From contig CAVSBZ010000001.1 of NCBI GenBank assembly GCA_963726315.1, forward strand, positions 310,001 to 374,000: DNA of 64,000 bases. The letters run 5' to 3'. Shown here one piece after another: positions 27,124 through 36,116 of this stretch; within the stretch, counting starts at the first letter, position 1; the number at the start of each line of letters is the position of its first letter. The notes below the pieces were generated by a model, which was not told the DNA's origin, ran no database searches, and saw only the letters and a list, made by a program, of their open reading frames with translations. Source of the DNA: FEB-25 sp963726315 (GTDB lineage Bacteria > Chloroflexota > Anaerolineae > Anaerolineales > UBA4823). Position numbers and translations under genes: made by a program.

Positions 27124-29188
27124 TCATAACCCTCTGCCGGTCTCCATCTCTTCTTTCACCGCTTTATACAGCGTCTCGGCTTTGAGCTCGCTCAAGGTAT
27201 AGCAGGGGGCTTCAAGGTGGTCTGCCAGCGATTGTGCTAGCCCCTGGTCGAAGGCAGCATGCTCCATATTAACCACCACGCAGTGGATATCATCGGCCGC
27301 GATCTGCTCCGCCAGGCGATGGGCTTCATCCTGCGGAGGCATCGAGCTCATCGACACGTTGCCAGCTCCATCGGTCAGCAGGATGACCAGAGGCTGTACA
27401 TCGGGGTGCAGGATGCGCTCACGCAACAAAGTCTGGTGAGCCATGTACAGCCCGGCTGAGAGGGGGGTTTTCCCACCCACGGGGATATCTGCCAGGGCAC
27501 GCTGGGCGAGCATGACCGAGTTGGTAGGCGGCAGCACCATGGTAGCGCGGTCTTTCTGGAACACAATCAGCCCCACCCGGTCACGCCTTTGGTAAGCATC
27601 GGTGAGCAGCGAAAGGATGGCTCCCTTGGTAGCCGACATGCGCTCGGCGACCGCCATCGACCAGGAGGCATCCACCACGAAGAGCACGAAATTGGCGGTT
27701 TTTTTCACCCGCACCTTGCGCTGGAAGTCTGACGGGCGGATGGCAAAAGCAACCCGTTTGCGCATCTCGGAGCGCTCTTTTTGGAAAGGTGCCGCGGCGC
27801 GGATGGTGGCGTCGAAAGCAAGGTCATCCGTCTTTCCTTCCGCCGGGCGCGACTGGATATAACGCCCACGCTTTCGGTCGGTGTGGGTACGTGAACGCCT
27901 TCCTGCTCGCTTGCGGTACAGCTGGTCTAAATTGGTATTCAGGTTGCGTGGTCGGAATGATTTACCGGTCTTTACTTTCTCTCCCCCATCCCACCAGTAT
28001 GCATTTCCAACGTCAAAGACGCTCTGGCGGGAAGGCTCACTCTGGTTCGGATTCTGTTGGTCTTCCTGCGAGGTGAGGTTTAGGTCTTTTTTTTTTATCA
28101 AAGTGTGGAGTATGATCTTCGTCCTCCGCCACTGGTTCCGGCTCTCCTGCGCTGGCTGTGGAGCCCTGCAGCTGTTCGATGCGCTCCTGCAGCTCCTCTT
28201 CTGAAACGACTGCCTGCTGGAATGGTCCCTGCCTGATGCGGTGAGGCAGTGCCAGCTCAGCAGCCAGGGCAATATCGCGCTCGGTGATCGACTTGCGTCC
28301 TTCGAAGGCAGCCTGGGCACGCGCCGTCTTGAGGATCACCAGGTCAGCGCGGTGACCTTCAACGTTGAGCGAGGCGGTGAGACCCGCGATGGAAAGCAGG
28401 TCGCGGCTGCTGTATGTAACCCGGTCCACCAACCCACGCGCCAGCTCAATCTGGTGGGAAAGCTCTTTTTCCTTGTCCAGCCACTGATGGCGGAACTTTT
28501 CGGGGTCTTCCTCGAAAGCCAGGTTGCGTTCCATGATCAGCACGCGCTCGCGGGCTTCACGGATACCGTAGATCTCGGCGGAATGGGCGAAGCGGTCTAA
28601 TAATTGGGGTCTAAGGTCACCTTCCTCCGGGTTCATCGTCCCCACCAGGATGAAGCGCGCCGGGTGGGCAAACGAGATACCTTCGCGCTCGACCACATTC
28701 ACGCCCATGGCAGCAGAGTCGAGCAACAGGTCCACCACATGGTCGTCCAGAAGGTTGACCTCGTCGATGTACAGCAAGCCACGGTTGGCAGCTGCAAGCA
28801 CGCCGGGCTCGAAGATACGCTCCCCTCTCTGGATGGCAACCTCAATATCCAGGGTGCCCACCACGCGGTCTTCGGTGGCACTGATCGGCAGGTCGATAAA
28901 AGCGATTCGGCGATTAACCACTTTAAGCTCGACACCCTGCGATTTACGCTCCTTTACCCAATCTGACCAGGTAAGGGGCGCTTCGGGGTCGTCGTTGAAG
29001 GGTGAATCGGCGAAAACTTGAATATCAGGTAGCAGGGCTGCCATGGCGCGAGCGGCGGTGGATTTGCCGGTACCGCGCTCGCCACGTATCAGCACTCCAC
29101 CTATGCGCTGGTCCACTGCGTTTAAGACCAGCGAGCGCTTCATGCGTTCCTGTCCGACGATGGCTGTGAAAGGATAAACGGGTCGCAT
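27124..29188 (-). CDS. Magnesium/cobalt chelatase ChlI-ChlD fusion (AAA+/VWA), recoded
   Basis: The first frame (29188 to 28037) gives an AAA+ protein of the ChlI/BchI type with Walker A GERGTGKSTAARAM, YIDEVNLLDDHVVDLLLD as Walker B, and a sensor helix. The second (joined near 28090, ending 27124) gives an acidic/basic linker (KKKDLNLTSQED, RKRAGRRSRTHTDRKRGRY) and a VWA domain with the MIDAS motif DASWSM and TDGAGNV. Joined, it is about 687 residues, the length of ChlD-type subunits. The break is a +1 step in a run of ten A at the domain boundary; the first frame stops 17 residues later. See the finding on recoding. Confidence 0.85.
28087..28096 (-). other. Ten-A slippery tract at the ChlI/ChlD frame junction
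   Basis: On the coding strand the sequence is GAT followed by ten A and then GACC. In the first frame it reads Asp-Lys-Lys-Lys-Arg, and in the +1 frame Lys-Lys-Lys-Asp. A run this long suits transcriptional slippage or ribosomal shifting, but is also a place where sequencers err. Confidence 0.6.
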
Positions 29189-29273
29189 TACGGTATGAAG
29201 TTATGCCTCCTTGCAAGCAAACGTTTATTATACTCTTATGTGAAATTATTGCAGTGAGAAATATAGCTGCAAA

Positions 29274-30146
29274 TCAGCCGTTTCTGTCTGTCTGCTTCAA
29301 GAGCTCAATCTCCCGCACTTCCATCCAGGCAGGTTCGGGGTTGGGCAAGCTGCCGTATCTCAGCCTGCCCCCCGGCGGTAGTGCGGCGTATTGGTTGTCG
29401 ATCCAGATCACCAGGCTCAAGGGAGCGTGGGGCACGATCTTCGTGTGGGCGGCTTCCTTACCGTCCATAATGAATCTGAGATGCTCTAACTCCCACTCGA
29501 GCTTGTAACTATGCCACTCGGTGAAGTTGATCTGGATCGATGTGGCAGACTGCTGAACCTCGCGGCGAAGCATCCGCCGGACCAGATTAGCCGTCTGGGG
29601 GAGAAGGGTTAACCCGAGCGCCGGGGAAGCCAATGCCAGCAAGGCTAGCGGCACTTTCTTCGAGCTGAAGCTGGCTGCCAGGAAACCCGCTGCCGGAAGG
29701 TCATCTCTGAAGGAGAGGTAATTTTGAGGCGAGGCATGGAAGAACCAGGCTGCATGCGGCAGAGTCGGGAAACGCATCTTCTGCCGATCGGAGCCGAGTA
29801 AAAAACTGAATGGGTCATTCCAGAAACCAAACCCCCACGTGCCAGGGATATTTTCAGCTGAGAGGCGTGCCTGCAGGCTGAGGGTGAGGGGAGGCTTCCA
29901 CTTGAAGTCGCCCCGCCGGAGCTGAGCATGATCATCGAGCTGCGCCAGGCGGTAGGCGGGCTTCGAGCTGGCTGCAACTTCCAGCCGCCAGCAGTTTTCC
30001 CCAAGCAGGCTTACCTGCGCGCCCGGGGATTGGCTAACGTGCAAGAGAGGAGGTTTATGATGCATGGTAAATCTATCATACCATGTACTCATCTCCGACT
30101 GGAAGTCGGACAAAAACAACGGTAGTCTGCCAATGATATAATTCAA
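29274..30146 (-). CDS. Uncharacterised protein, possible concanavalin-like fold
   Basis: Up to 290 residues; a start at the ATG at 30065 would give about 263. The end (FTEWHSYKLEWELEHLRFIMDGKEA, then APLSLVIWIDNQYA) looks like the last strands of a laminin-G/GH16-type jelly roll, which often reads WHTYRLEW...FYVDG. Catalytic Glu pairs of GH16 are not evident. The long frame would begin 18 bases from the divergent MBL gene, so the shorter start is likelier. Confidence 0.55.
   Translation of the reverse strand: MNYIIGRLPLFLSDFQSEMSTWYDRFTMHHKPPLLHVSQSPGAQVSLLGENCWRLEVAASSKPAYRLAQLDDHAQLRRGDFKWKPPLTLSLQARLSAENIPGTWGFGFWNDPFSFLLGSDRQKMRFPTLPHAAWFFHASPQNYLSFRDDLPAAGFLAASFSSKKVPLALLALASPALGLTLLPQTANLVRRMLRREVQQSATSIQINFTEWHSYKLEWELEHLRFIMDGKEAAHTKIVPHAPLSLVIWIDNQYAALPPGGRLRYGSLPNPEPAWMEVREIELLKQTDRNG
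30134..30142 (+). promoter_or_regulatory. Extended -10 promoter for the MBL gene
   Basis: TGATATAAT: a TATAAT hexamer with the TGn extension, 22 bases before the ATG at 30164. No good -35 is visible, as is common with an extended -10. Confidence 0.5.
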
Positions 30147-30163
30147 CCAGCAATGGAGGCTTA

Positions 30164-30808
30164 ATGGAAATTACCTGGTATGGTCTATCCTGTTTTCGCC
30201 TGACCGAGCGCAACCTAGCAACTGTAGTGACCGATCCGTATGATAATCAGACTGCGGGGTATGAGCCGCTTAAGTTGAGGGCAGATATCCTCACCGTCAG
30301 CCACGAGGCAGCAGGGCACAGCTACACCTCGGGTGTGAAGGGTTATTCACACCTGATTACCACACCAGGAGAGTATGAGATAGGTGGTGTTTTCATTACA
30401 GGCATCCAGACCAACGGGGTTGCTAAAGGGGATACGGCTGATCCGCGCAACACCCTGTACGTCTTCGATTACGAAGGGGTGACAGTGGCACACCTGGGTG
30501 ACCTGCGACGTGTCCCGACCCAGACCGAGATTGAAGCCCTGGGCACTGTGCACATTGCCCTGGTGCCGGTAGGTGGTGGGGGAGGTCTCAATGCCGCCAA
30601 GGCTGCGGAGGTGATCAGCTTATTGGAGCCGGGGTTTGTCATCCCCATGCATTATGGCACCCCAGCCTGCAACCTCAAGCTGGCTCCGTTGAGTAAATTC
30701 CTAAAGGAAATGGGTTTGGGAACCATCAAGCCCCAACCTTCGTTAAAAGTGACGAAGAGCATGATCCCTGAAGAGACGCATGTGGTGGTGTTGGATTACC
30801 AACATTGA
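30164..30808 (+). CDS. MBL-fold metallo-hydrolase-like protein
   Basis: The 214-residue protein has the UlaG-type pattern: MEITWYGLSCFRL, TDPYDN, AHLGDL, IALVPVGGGG and the last-ligand VIPMHY. The first metal motif is SHEAAGHS where most relatives have HxHxDH, so only some ligands are kept and catalysis is uncertain. Many such proteins in Chloroflexota share this variation. AATGGAGG precedes the ATG. It heads a row of four co-directional genes. Confidence 0.8.
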   Translation: MEITWYGLSCFRLTERNLATVVTDPYDNQTAGYEPLKLRADILTVSHEAAGHSYTSGVKGYSHLITTPGEYEIGGVFITGIQTNGVAKGDTADPRNTLYVFDYEGVTVAHLGDLRRVPTQTEIEALGTVHIALVPVGGGGGLNAAKAAEVISLLEPGFVIPMHYGTPACNLKLAPLSKFLKEMGLGTIKPQPSLKVTKSMIPEETHVVVLDYQH

Positions 30809-30826
30809 TCGAATTGGAGCAGTACC

Positions 30827-31129
30827 GTGACCGTTAAACTTATCATGACCTGGGATATTACCCCGGGACGCGAGCAGGAATACTTCGAATTTGTAGTGCG
30901 TGAGTTCATCCCGCAAGTGCAGCAGCTGGGGATGGAGCTGAAGGACGCCTGGCTGACCATGTATGGCGACCAGCCACAGATCATGGCTACTGCCCAGATG
31001 CCAGACCTACCCGCCATGCAGAGCATCTTGGACACCAAGGAATGGCAGGGGTTGGTTAACCGGCTGATGGATTATGTGGAGAACTATCAATATAAGATCG
31101 TCCCGGCAAAAGCAGGCTTCCAGATGTGA
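30827..31129 (+). CDS. Small protein, probable dimeric alpha-beta barrel
   Basis: The 100-residue protein starts at GTG, 18 bases after the MBL stop. Pattern: VKLIMTWDITPGREQEYFEFVVREFIPQV, DAWLTMYGDQPQIMATAQMPD, then LVNRLMDYVENYQYKIVP, two beta-alpha-beta units as in ABM-type proteins (compare 5511-5837). There are no known residues for activity. Confidence 0.6.
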   Translation: MTVKLIMTWDITPGREQEYFEFVVREFIPQVQQLGMELKDAWLTMYGDQPQIMATAQMPDLPAMQSILDTKEWQGLVNRLMDYVENYQYKIVPAKAGFQM

Positions 31130-31203
31130 AGCCTGGTCAAGCGGGGAATATTCATCTATCCCTTGAAGTGAACACCAATGCAACTCTTCCAGTGTAGAGG
31201 GTT

Positions 31204-31806
31204 ATGACTAACATGCTATTACTCTGGCAAATATTCGTTCTCTTCACGCGTGTAGCGATGTTCTCGTGGGGAGGCGGTCCGGCCTCATTGGCGTTGATGC
31301 AGCGCGAGACCACCAGCGCCACCTGGACCCCACCCGGTCAGACTGACCGCGTCCCGTGGATCACCCCGGATGAGTTTGCCGATGCTGTGGCAATCGGCAA
31401 CGCCATCCCCGGACCCATCGCACCCCAGGTGTCGGCGTACGTGGGCTATCAGCTGGCGGGAATGCCCGGGGCAATCGCAGCCGCAGCAGGCACGGTAGTC
31501 CCGACCACCGTGCTGATGCTCATCCTGATCGTATTCTTTTTTGGGATCAAGAACAGCCCGGTGGTGAAAGCCATGCTCCAGGCTGTCAGACCGGTAGTGG
31601 TAGGCTTGCTACTGTGGACGGCATATGATTTGGCAAAAACCGTCTTTGGAGCGCAGAAACTTGGCTGGGGGCAGGCATTAGCCCAGGGGTGGGATAAGCT
31701 GCTCTTCGTGGCTGGGACATTTCTATTATTGACCTTCACCAAGGTCAATCCTGCCGTAATCATCCTGGTCAGTGCGCTGCTTGGCTTCCTGATTTATCGA
31801 AAATAA
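31204..31806 (+). CDS. Chromate transporter, single-domain ChrA
   Basis: The 200-residue membrane protein has the ChrA motif at the start (RVAMFSWGGGPASLALMQRE), the NAIPGPIAPQVSAYVGY signature with the conserved Pro, and about five membrane segments. This is the short (half-length) form, which normally works as a pair. No partner gene is adjacent here, unlike the usual tandem arrangement, so it may form a homodimer or need a distant partner. Substrate by family: chromate/sulfate-type anions. Confidence 0.85.
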   Translation: MTNMLLLWQIFVLFTRVAMFSWGGGPASLALMQRETTSATWTPPGQTDRVPWITPDEFADAVAIGNAIPGPIAPQVSAYVGYQLAGMPGAIAAAAGTVVPTTVLMLILIVFFFGIKNSPVVKAMLQAVRPVVVGLLLWTAYDLAKTVFGAQKLGWGQALAQGWDKLLFVAGTFLLLTFTKVNPAVIILVSALLGFLIYRK

Positions 31807-31841
31807 GGTCTCAATCTTTTTCCAAATAATCGACAACAACT

Positions 31842-32915
31842 TTGGATAGCAACCATTTTTCTACGCGTTTGCTCAGTTGGTATGCCACTCACGCACGCCG
31901 GCTGCCATGGAGGGGCAATCCCGACCCCTATGCAGTGTGGGTATCGGAGGTGATGCTGCAACAGACCCGCGTGGAGACGGTGATCCCCTACTTCGAACGC
32001 TGGTTGCAGCGATTCCCGAGCATCGAGGCGTTGGCCAGTGCCAGCTTGCAGGATGTACTGACAGAATGGGAAGGGTTGGGCTATTATGGGCGCGCCCGCA
32101 ATCTATACCGGGCTGCCCAGCTGGTGGTGAAGGAATACCGAGGCCAGCTACCGGAGGAAATTCAGCTGCTGCGCAAACTGCCCGGAATAGGGCGCTATAC
32201 TGCGGCAGCCATTGCTTCGATTGCGTTTGGTCATGATGAGCCCACGCTGGATGGAAACATTCGCCGGGTTTTAGCGCGTTGCTTTAACGTCAGTGAGGAT
32301 GCCCGCTCGAAAACCGGGGAAGAGATATTGTGGGGGCTGGCAGCCAAGAACCTTCCGCGGGGTAAAGCCGGTGACTATAACCAGGCAATGATGGAGTTAG
32401 GCGCCACCGTGTGCAGCCCCAAAAACCCTGATTGTGGGCACTGCCCGCTCGAAGCGGATTGCCAGGCAAATTTACTGGGGATCCAGGAACAACGACCGGT
32501 GCTCCTGCCCAAGCCTGCCATTCCGCACCATACCGTCACCGCAGCGGTGATCTGGCGAGAGAGCCTTGTGTTGATCGCCTGCCGGCCTCCGCATGGGCTG
32601 CTGGGGGGATTGTGGGAGTTCCCGGGGGGCAAACTCCAGGAAGGTGAAGACTTGTCCACCTGCCTGCAGCGAGAGATCCGTGAAGAGCTGGGGGCAGAGA
32701 TTACGGTCGGGCCCCAGGTTGGGGTGTTCCGGCACGCTTACACCCATTTCCGCGTCACATTGTATGCCTTTGCATGCAGCCTGGTGCGAGGTGAACCATA
32801 TCCAATCCAGGCGGCGGAGCTAAGGTGGGTCACCCTGGCTGAATTATCCCAATATCCCATGGGTAAAATTGACCGCCAGATTTCACAAACTCTGGTATCA
32901 TCATCCTCCCTATGA
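31842..32915 (+). CDS. mutY: A/G-specific adenine glycosylase
   Basis: MutY removes A opposite 8-oxoguanine. The 357-residue protein has SEVMLQQTRVETVIPY (catalytic Glu), the helix-hairpin-helix LPGIGRYTAAAIASIAFG with LDGNIRRV (catalytic Asp), the [4Fe-4S] motif CSPKNPDCGHCPLEADC and a C-terminal NUDIX-like domain (GLWEFPGGKLQEGED) that senses the oxidised base. The start is a TTG at 31842 with no strong ribosome site. It overlaps the dipeptidase gene by four bases. Confidence 0.93.
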   Translation: MDSNHFSTRLLSWYATHARRLPWRGNPDPYAVWVSEVMLQQTRVETVIPYFERWLQRFPSIEALASASLQDVLTEWEGLGYYGRARNLYRAAQLVVKEYRGQLPEEIQLLRKLPGIGRYTAAAIASIAFGHDEPTLDGNIRRVLARCFNVSEDARSKTGEEILWGLAAKNLPRGKAGDYNQAMMELGATVCSPKNPDCGHCPLEADCQANLLGIQEQRPVLLPKPAIPHHTVTAAVIWRESLVLIACRPPHGLLGGLWEFPGGKLQEGEDLSTCLQREIREELGAEITVGPQVGVFRHAYTHFRVTLYAFACSLVRGEPYPIQAAELRWVTLAELSQYPMGKIDRQISQTLVSSSSL

Positions 32916-34010
32916 CTGACCTTCTACTCGTCGATTCGCATGAAGACCTTGCCTGGAACATGCTGACCTTTGGGAGGGATTACACTCTCTCCGCAGCCGA
33001 AACCCGCAAGAGGGAAGTGGGTGCACTGACACCCCAGGTGAATGATGACAGCCTGCTGGGTTGGCCGGATTACCAGCGCGGCAAAAGCTGCGGTGGTGTT
33101 TTCCACCCTGTTTGCAACCCCACAGCGACATAACCTGGGCGAATGGGACCAGCAGTGTTATGCATCTGACGAGGAAGCCCATATGCGCTACAGCATGCAG
33201 CTGGATGCGTATGACCGCCTGTTAGATGAGCACCCGGCGATGTTCCAAAAGATTGATGATCAAGCTGAATTAAAATCCGTCCTGGCGCATTGGCAGCGTA
33301 CCGATACCGAGGAACACCCGGTGGGTCTGGTGATTTTGATGGAAGGTGCGGAGGGGGTGCGTGAACCAGGTGAATTGGAGGATTGGTACCAGCGTGGTGT
33401 GCGCATTATCGGACCAGCCTGGGTAGGGACGCGCTTCTGCGGCGGCACGCATGAACCGGGCGGGCTAACTGCAGAAGGCTATGCGCTTCTGGATAGAATG
33501 GCTGAACTCCATTTAACCCTGGACATCAGCCATATGGATGAAAAAGCCGCTCTTCAAGCCCTGGATAGCTACAGCGCAACCATCGTCGCATCACATGCCA
33601 ATGCCCTGGCGCTGTTAAAAGGCAGCAACAGCAACCGGCACCTGACTGACGAGGTGCTTCAAGGGCTGTTGGAGAGAGACGGCGTGATCGGCATTATACC
33701 GGCGAATAATTTCTTGCAACCTGATTGGCGTGAGACTGGCGGCAGGCCGGTCGTGACGCTGGAGCAATACGTTGCTCAAATTGATTACGTGTGCCAGTTG
33801 GCAGGCGATGCGCGGCACGTGGGGATTGGCACTGACTTCGATGGTGGTTTTGGCCTGCAATCCGTTCCCAGTGAGATCGACACGATCGCTGACATGCGCA
33901 AAATAATTCCAATTCTGCGGCAAAAGGGGTATACTGAGTCAGACATTGCCGCCATCCTGGGCAATAATTGGCTGTACCATCTTCAAAATACCTTGCCGGA
34001 GGCTGTATGA
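32912..34010 (+). CDS. Membrane dipeptidase (M19), frameshifted
   Basis: Renal-dipeptidase-type (M19) zinc enzyme. The first frame (from 32912) has VDSHEDLAWNML and runs to GWPDYQRG, then shifts near 33080-33087 (gcaaaagc) and ends at 33133. The next frame (+1) continues VVFSTLFATP, DEKAALQALD, ISHMDEK, VASHANA and GTDFDGGFGL to 34010. With one A fewer in the AAAA run the joined reading is RGKAAVVFST, matching the family. Joined length about 365. It overlaps mutY (ATGA) and the next gene. Error in sequence or true lesion cannot be told apart here. Confidence 0.82.
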
Positions 34011-34471
34011 CCGATGCTCCGCCTGTTCGCAAGACGAATGGGAGTTTGCGCATCCGTATAGGTTTGGGGGTGACCATATTAGGTTTCATTATCTATTTAT
34101 TGGGGGCTGAACCTGTGCTCTACGGTCTTGATCGCAGCCCGGTGGTCGGTTTTGTGCAGATTGCCACCTTCCTGGTGGGTTTGGGCATTATCTGCCTGGG
34201 TGGATATATCAGCCTGGTAGCGTTATGGAACGGGGGGCAGAAATCGATCGCATCGGATATTGGCTTACGCCTGGTCTGTACCGGATACGTCATCACCGTC
34301 GCCTGTGGCATGGCTGATATCTTTGGCTTTGGCAGCAATAACTACCCGACCGTGCCGGTATTCGGCATTTACCAGCAGATTGGCGTCCTGGCAGGTGAGG
34401 TGGTGATCGCAATCGGCCTGCTTATGCTGATCCCGTATAAGAAACCCCAACCCATTATTGGCGAGCTCTAA
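34007..34471 (+). CDS. Four-helix membrane protein of unknown function
   Basis: The 154-residue protein has four hydrophobic segments (LGVTILGFIIYLLGA, IATFLVGLGIICLGGYISL, LVCTGYVITVACGMADIFG, GEVVIAIGLLMLIP). Its ATG overlaps the dipeptidase stop (ATGA), so it ends the chain of overlapping genes mutY-dipeptidase-this. No family is recognised. Confidence 0.6.
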   Translation: MTDAPPVRKTNGSLRIRIGLGVTILGFIIYLLGAEPVLYGLDRSPVVGFVQIATFLVGLGIICLGGYISLVALWNGGQKSIASDIGLRLVCTGYVITVACGMADIFGFGSNNYPTVPVFGIYQQIGVLAGEVVIAIGLLMLIPYKKPQPIIGEL

Positions 34472-34499
34472 GCATAGACCGCTAGTTTGGTTTTCCCCA

Positions 34500-35861
34500 T
34501 CATCCCGATATGGGATTTTTTAACTTCATCACGGCCAGCATCTCATCGTTGGTAGCGAATTTATAATCTGGCAGCCCCAATTTTTCAGCTTCAGCCTGGG
34601 TAGATTCGCGCAGCCTTTCGAGGTCCTCTTTCTTGACCACGGGATTGTTCAGTTTCTCCAGCCTGGCGGTAAAATCTTCCAGGATTGATTTGGGGTTAAC
34701 CAACCGGGGTGCCGTTTGAAGATAATCCAGCACCGCCCGGGCGCCATTCTCGCCATCCTTGCGCGCCACGCCGACTAACCCACTGCTGGCTTCCCGCGAC
34801 CAACCTGCCACAAATACGCGGTCGATCGGCCGGTTGAGATCAGGGTCAAACGCTTCAAATGACAGACCTTCCACGGGGTGCAGCGGGTTGGGATTCTTGA
34901 CGAAGGCATTATTACGGATTGGCAGACCAAAAGACTCGTCCACCTTATCGCCAATGCAGAATATCACCGTGTCTACGTTCAATACGCGCTTTGTTCCCAA
35001 CCTTCTGGCTTGTACTTCGCCTTCAGCACACACCAGGGTAGTATCCTCGACCTCCAACCCACTGACGTACCCATTTTCATCACCCAAGATACGGCTGGGC
35101 GAGGCCAGGAAGTCAAAATAAAAATGGGTCTTCGATACCGCTTCCAGTCCCTTGGGCAGCGCCGCCAGGATGTAATCTTTGGCATCATCCACTTTTTGAT
35201 CCACCGAGACTGCGACGGGTCGTGCCCGCTCGATCTCGGAGAATAACCTCCCCAGGTCAAGGTTGTGGACCACGATTTTTAGCTCTTCCTTTGAAAACTT
35301 TACCTCGTTGGGGCCTCTGCGTACCACGGAGATGACCTCATCCACTTGTAGATCGCGGATCAGCCAATGTGCCATATCCAGCATGACGTTACCCGCACCG
35401 ATTAACGCCACCCGTTTGCCAATCCGGTAATCCTGAGTGCTGAAAGGAGGCAGTAAATTGTAATGGAACACCAGGTCTTTGGCGTGATAAACGCCGGTGA
35501 GATTCTCACCCGGCAAACCCAACCACTTCGTCCCCTGGGCGCCTGCGGTGACTAACAATGCCTGGAAGCCCATGGCGCGCAAATCAGACAGGCGGAAATT
35601 CCCCGGTTCGCCGACTTTCACATTCCCATAATAGTCTATCGCCGGGAGCTCCAGGATTTGCTGGAATTGCCTGCGCAGACCCTCTTTCATCTTGATCTTG
35701 TCGTAGTAAATTCCGTATTCTGCCAACCCCCCGGGGAGAATATCGCGGTTCAACAGCACCACATGGACATCATTCGTGGCGAGCAGCCTGGAGGCAAACA
35801 GGCCGGCTGGACCGGCACCAATCACTGCTACGAGGTATCTCTCGAAAGTGTCCTCAACCAA
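34500..35861 (-). CDS. FAD-dependent NADPH oxidoreductase (GltD/adrenodoxin reductase-like)
   Basis: The 453-residue protein has an FAD loop YLVAVIGAGPAGLFASRLL, a region GGLAEYGIYYDKIKMKEG (the GltD-type ...GIP..K signature without the Pro), and the NADPH loop VALIGAGNVMLDMAHWL with the VVRRGPNEVKFSKEEL stretch. It resembles the small subunit of glutamate synthase or ferredoxin-NADP reductase. The N-terminal iron-sulfur domain of GltD is missing. The start is TTG, after AGGAG. A terminator-like hairpin lies just upstream. Confidence 0.82.
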   Translation of the reverse strand: MVEDTFERYLVAVIGAGPAGLFASRLLATNDVHVVLLNRDILPGGLAEYGIYYDKIKMKEGLRRQFQQILELPAIDYYGNVKVGEPGNFRLSDLRAMGFQALLVTAGAQGTKWLGLPGENLTGVYHAKDLVFHYNLLPPFSTQDYRIGKRVALIGAGNVMLDMAHWLIRDLQVDEVISVVRRGPNEVKFSKEELKIVVHNLDLGRLFSEIERARPVAVSVDQKVDDAKDYILAALPKGLEAVSKTHFYFDFLASPSRILGDENGYVSGLEVEDTTLVCAEGEVQARRLGTKRVLNVDTVIFCIGDKVDESFGLPIRNNAFVKNPNPLHPVEGLSFEAFDPDLNRPIDRVFVAGWSREASSGLVGVARKDGENGARAVLDYLQTAPRLVNPKSILEDFTARLEKLNNPVVKKEDLERLRESTQAEAEKLGLPDYKFATNDEMLAVMKLKNPISG

Positions 35862-35875
35862 ATTCTATTCTCCTC

Positions 35876-35897
35876 AAAAAGACGGCTTTCGCCGTCT
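35876..35897 (-). promoter_or_regulatory. Terminator-like hairpin in the leader of the oxidoreductase gene
   Basis: A perfect 7-bp stem agacggc/gccgtct (35880-35886, 35891-35897), loop tttc, is followed on the minus strand by five U and then at once by the gene's ribosome site. No minus-strand gene lies upstream, so it would act as an attenuator and not as the end of another transcript. Confidence 0.5.
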
Positions 35898-36116
35898 GAG
35901 TGATAATTCAAGCCAGCCCCAGGCACCCAATTAAGCAGCAATGAGTCCATCTACCTGTAGAGAGGTGCCCCGATATTTTAGCCTGAGGAAGAAAATTCCA
36001 CAAGAGAGATTTGTCAATTGGCTTAATCCAATAGTTCGAATTCTCACCAAGTAAATACGCTTTCCTAATCAGACTGTTTGTGCTATATTCAGCCTATATA
36101 CCTCCGGAGGTAACAA

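Noticed and set aside
31204..31806. Truncated chromate transporter
   Set aside because: The 200-residue length is normal for the single-domain form; the gene has a full set of motifs and its own start and stop.
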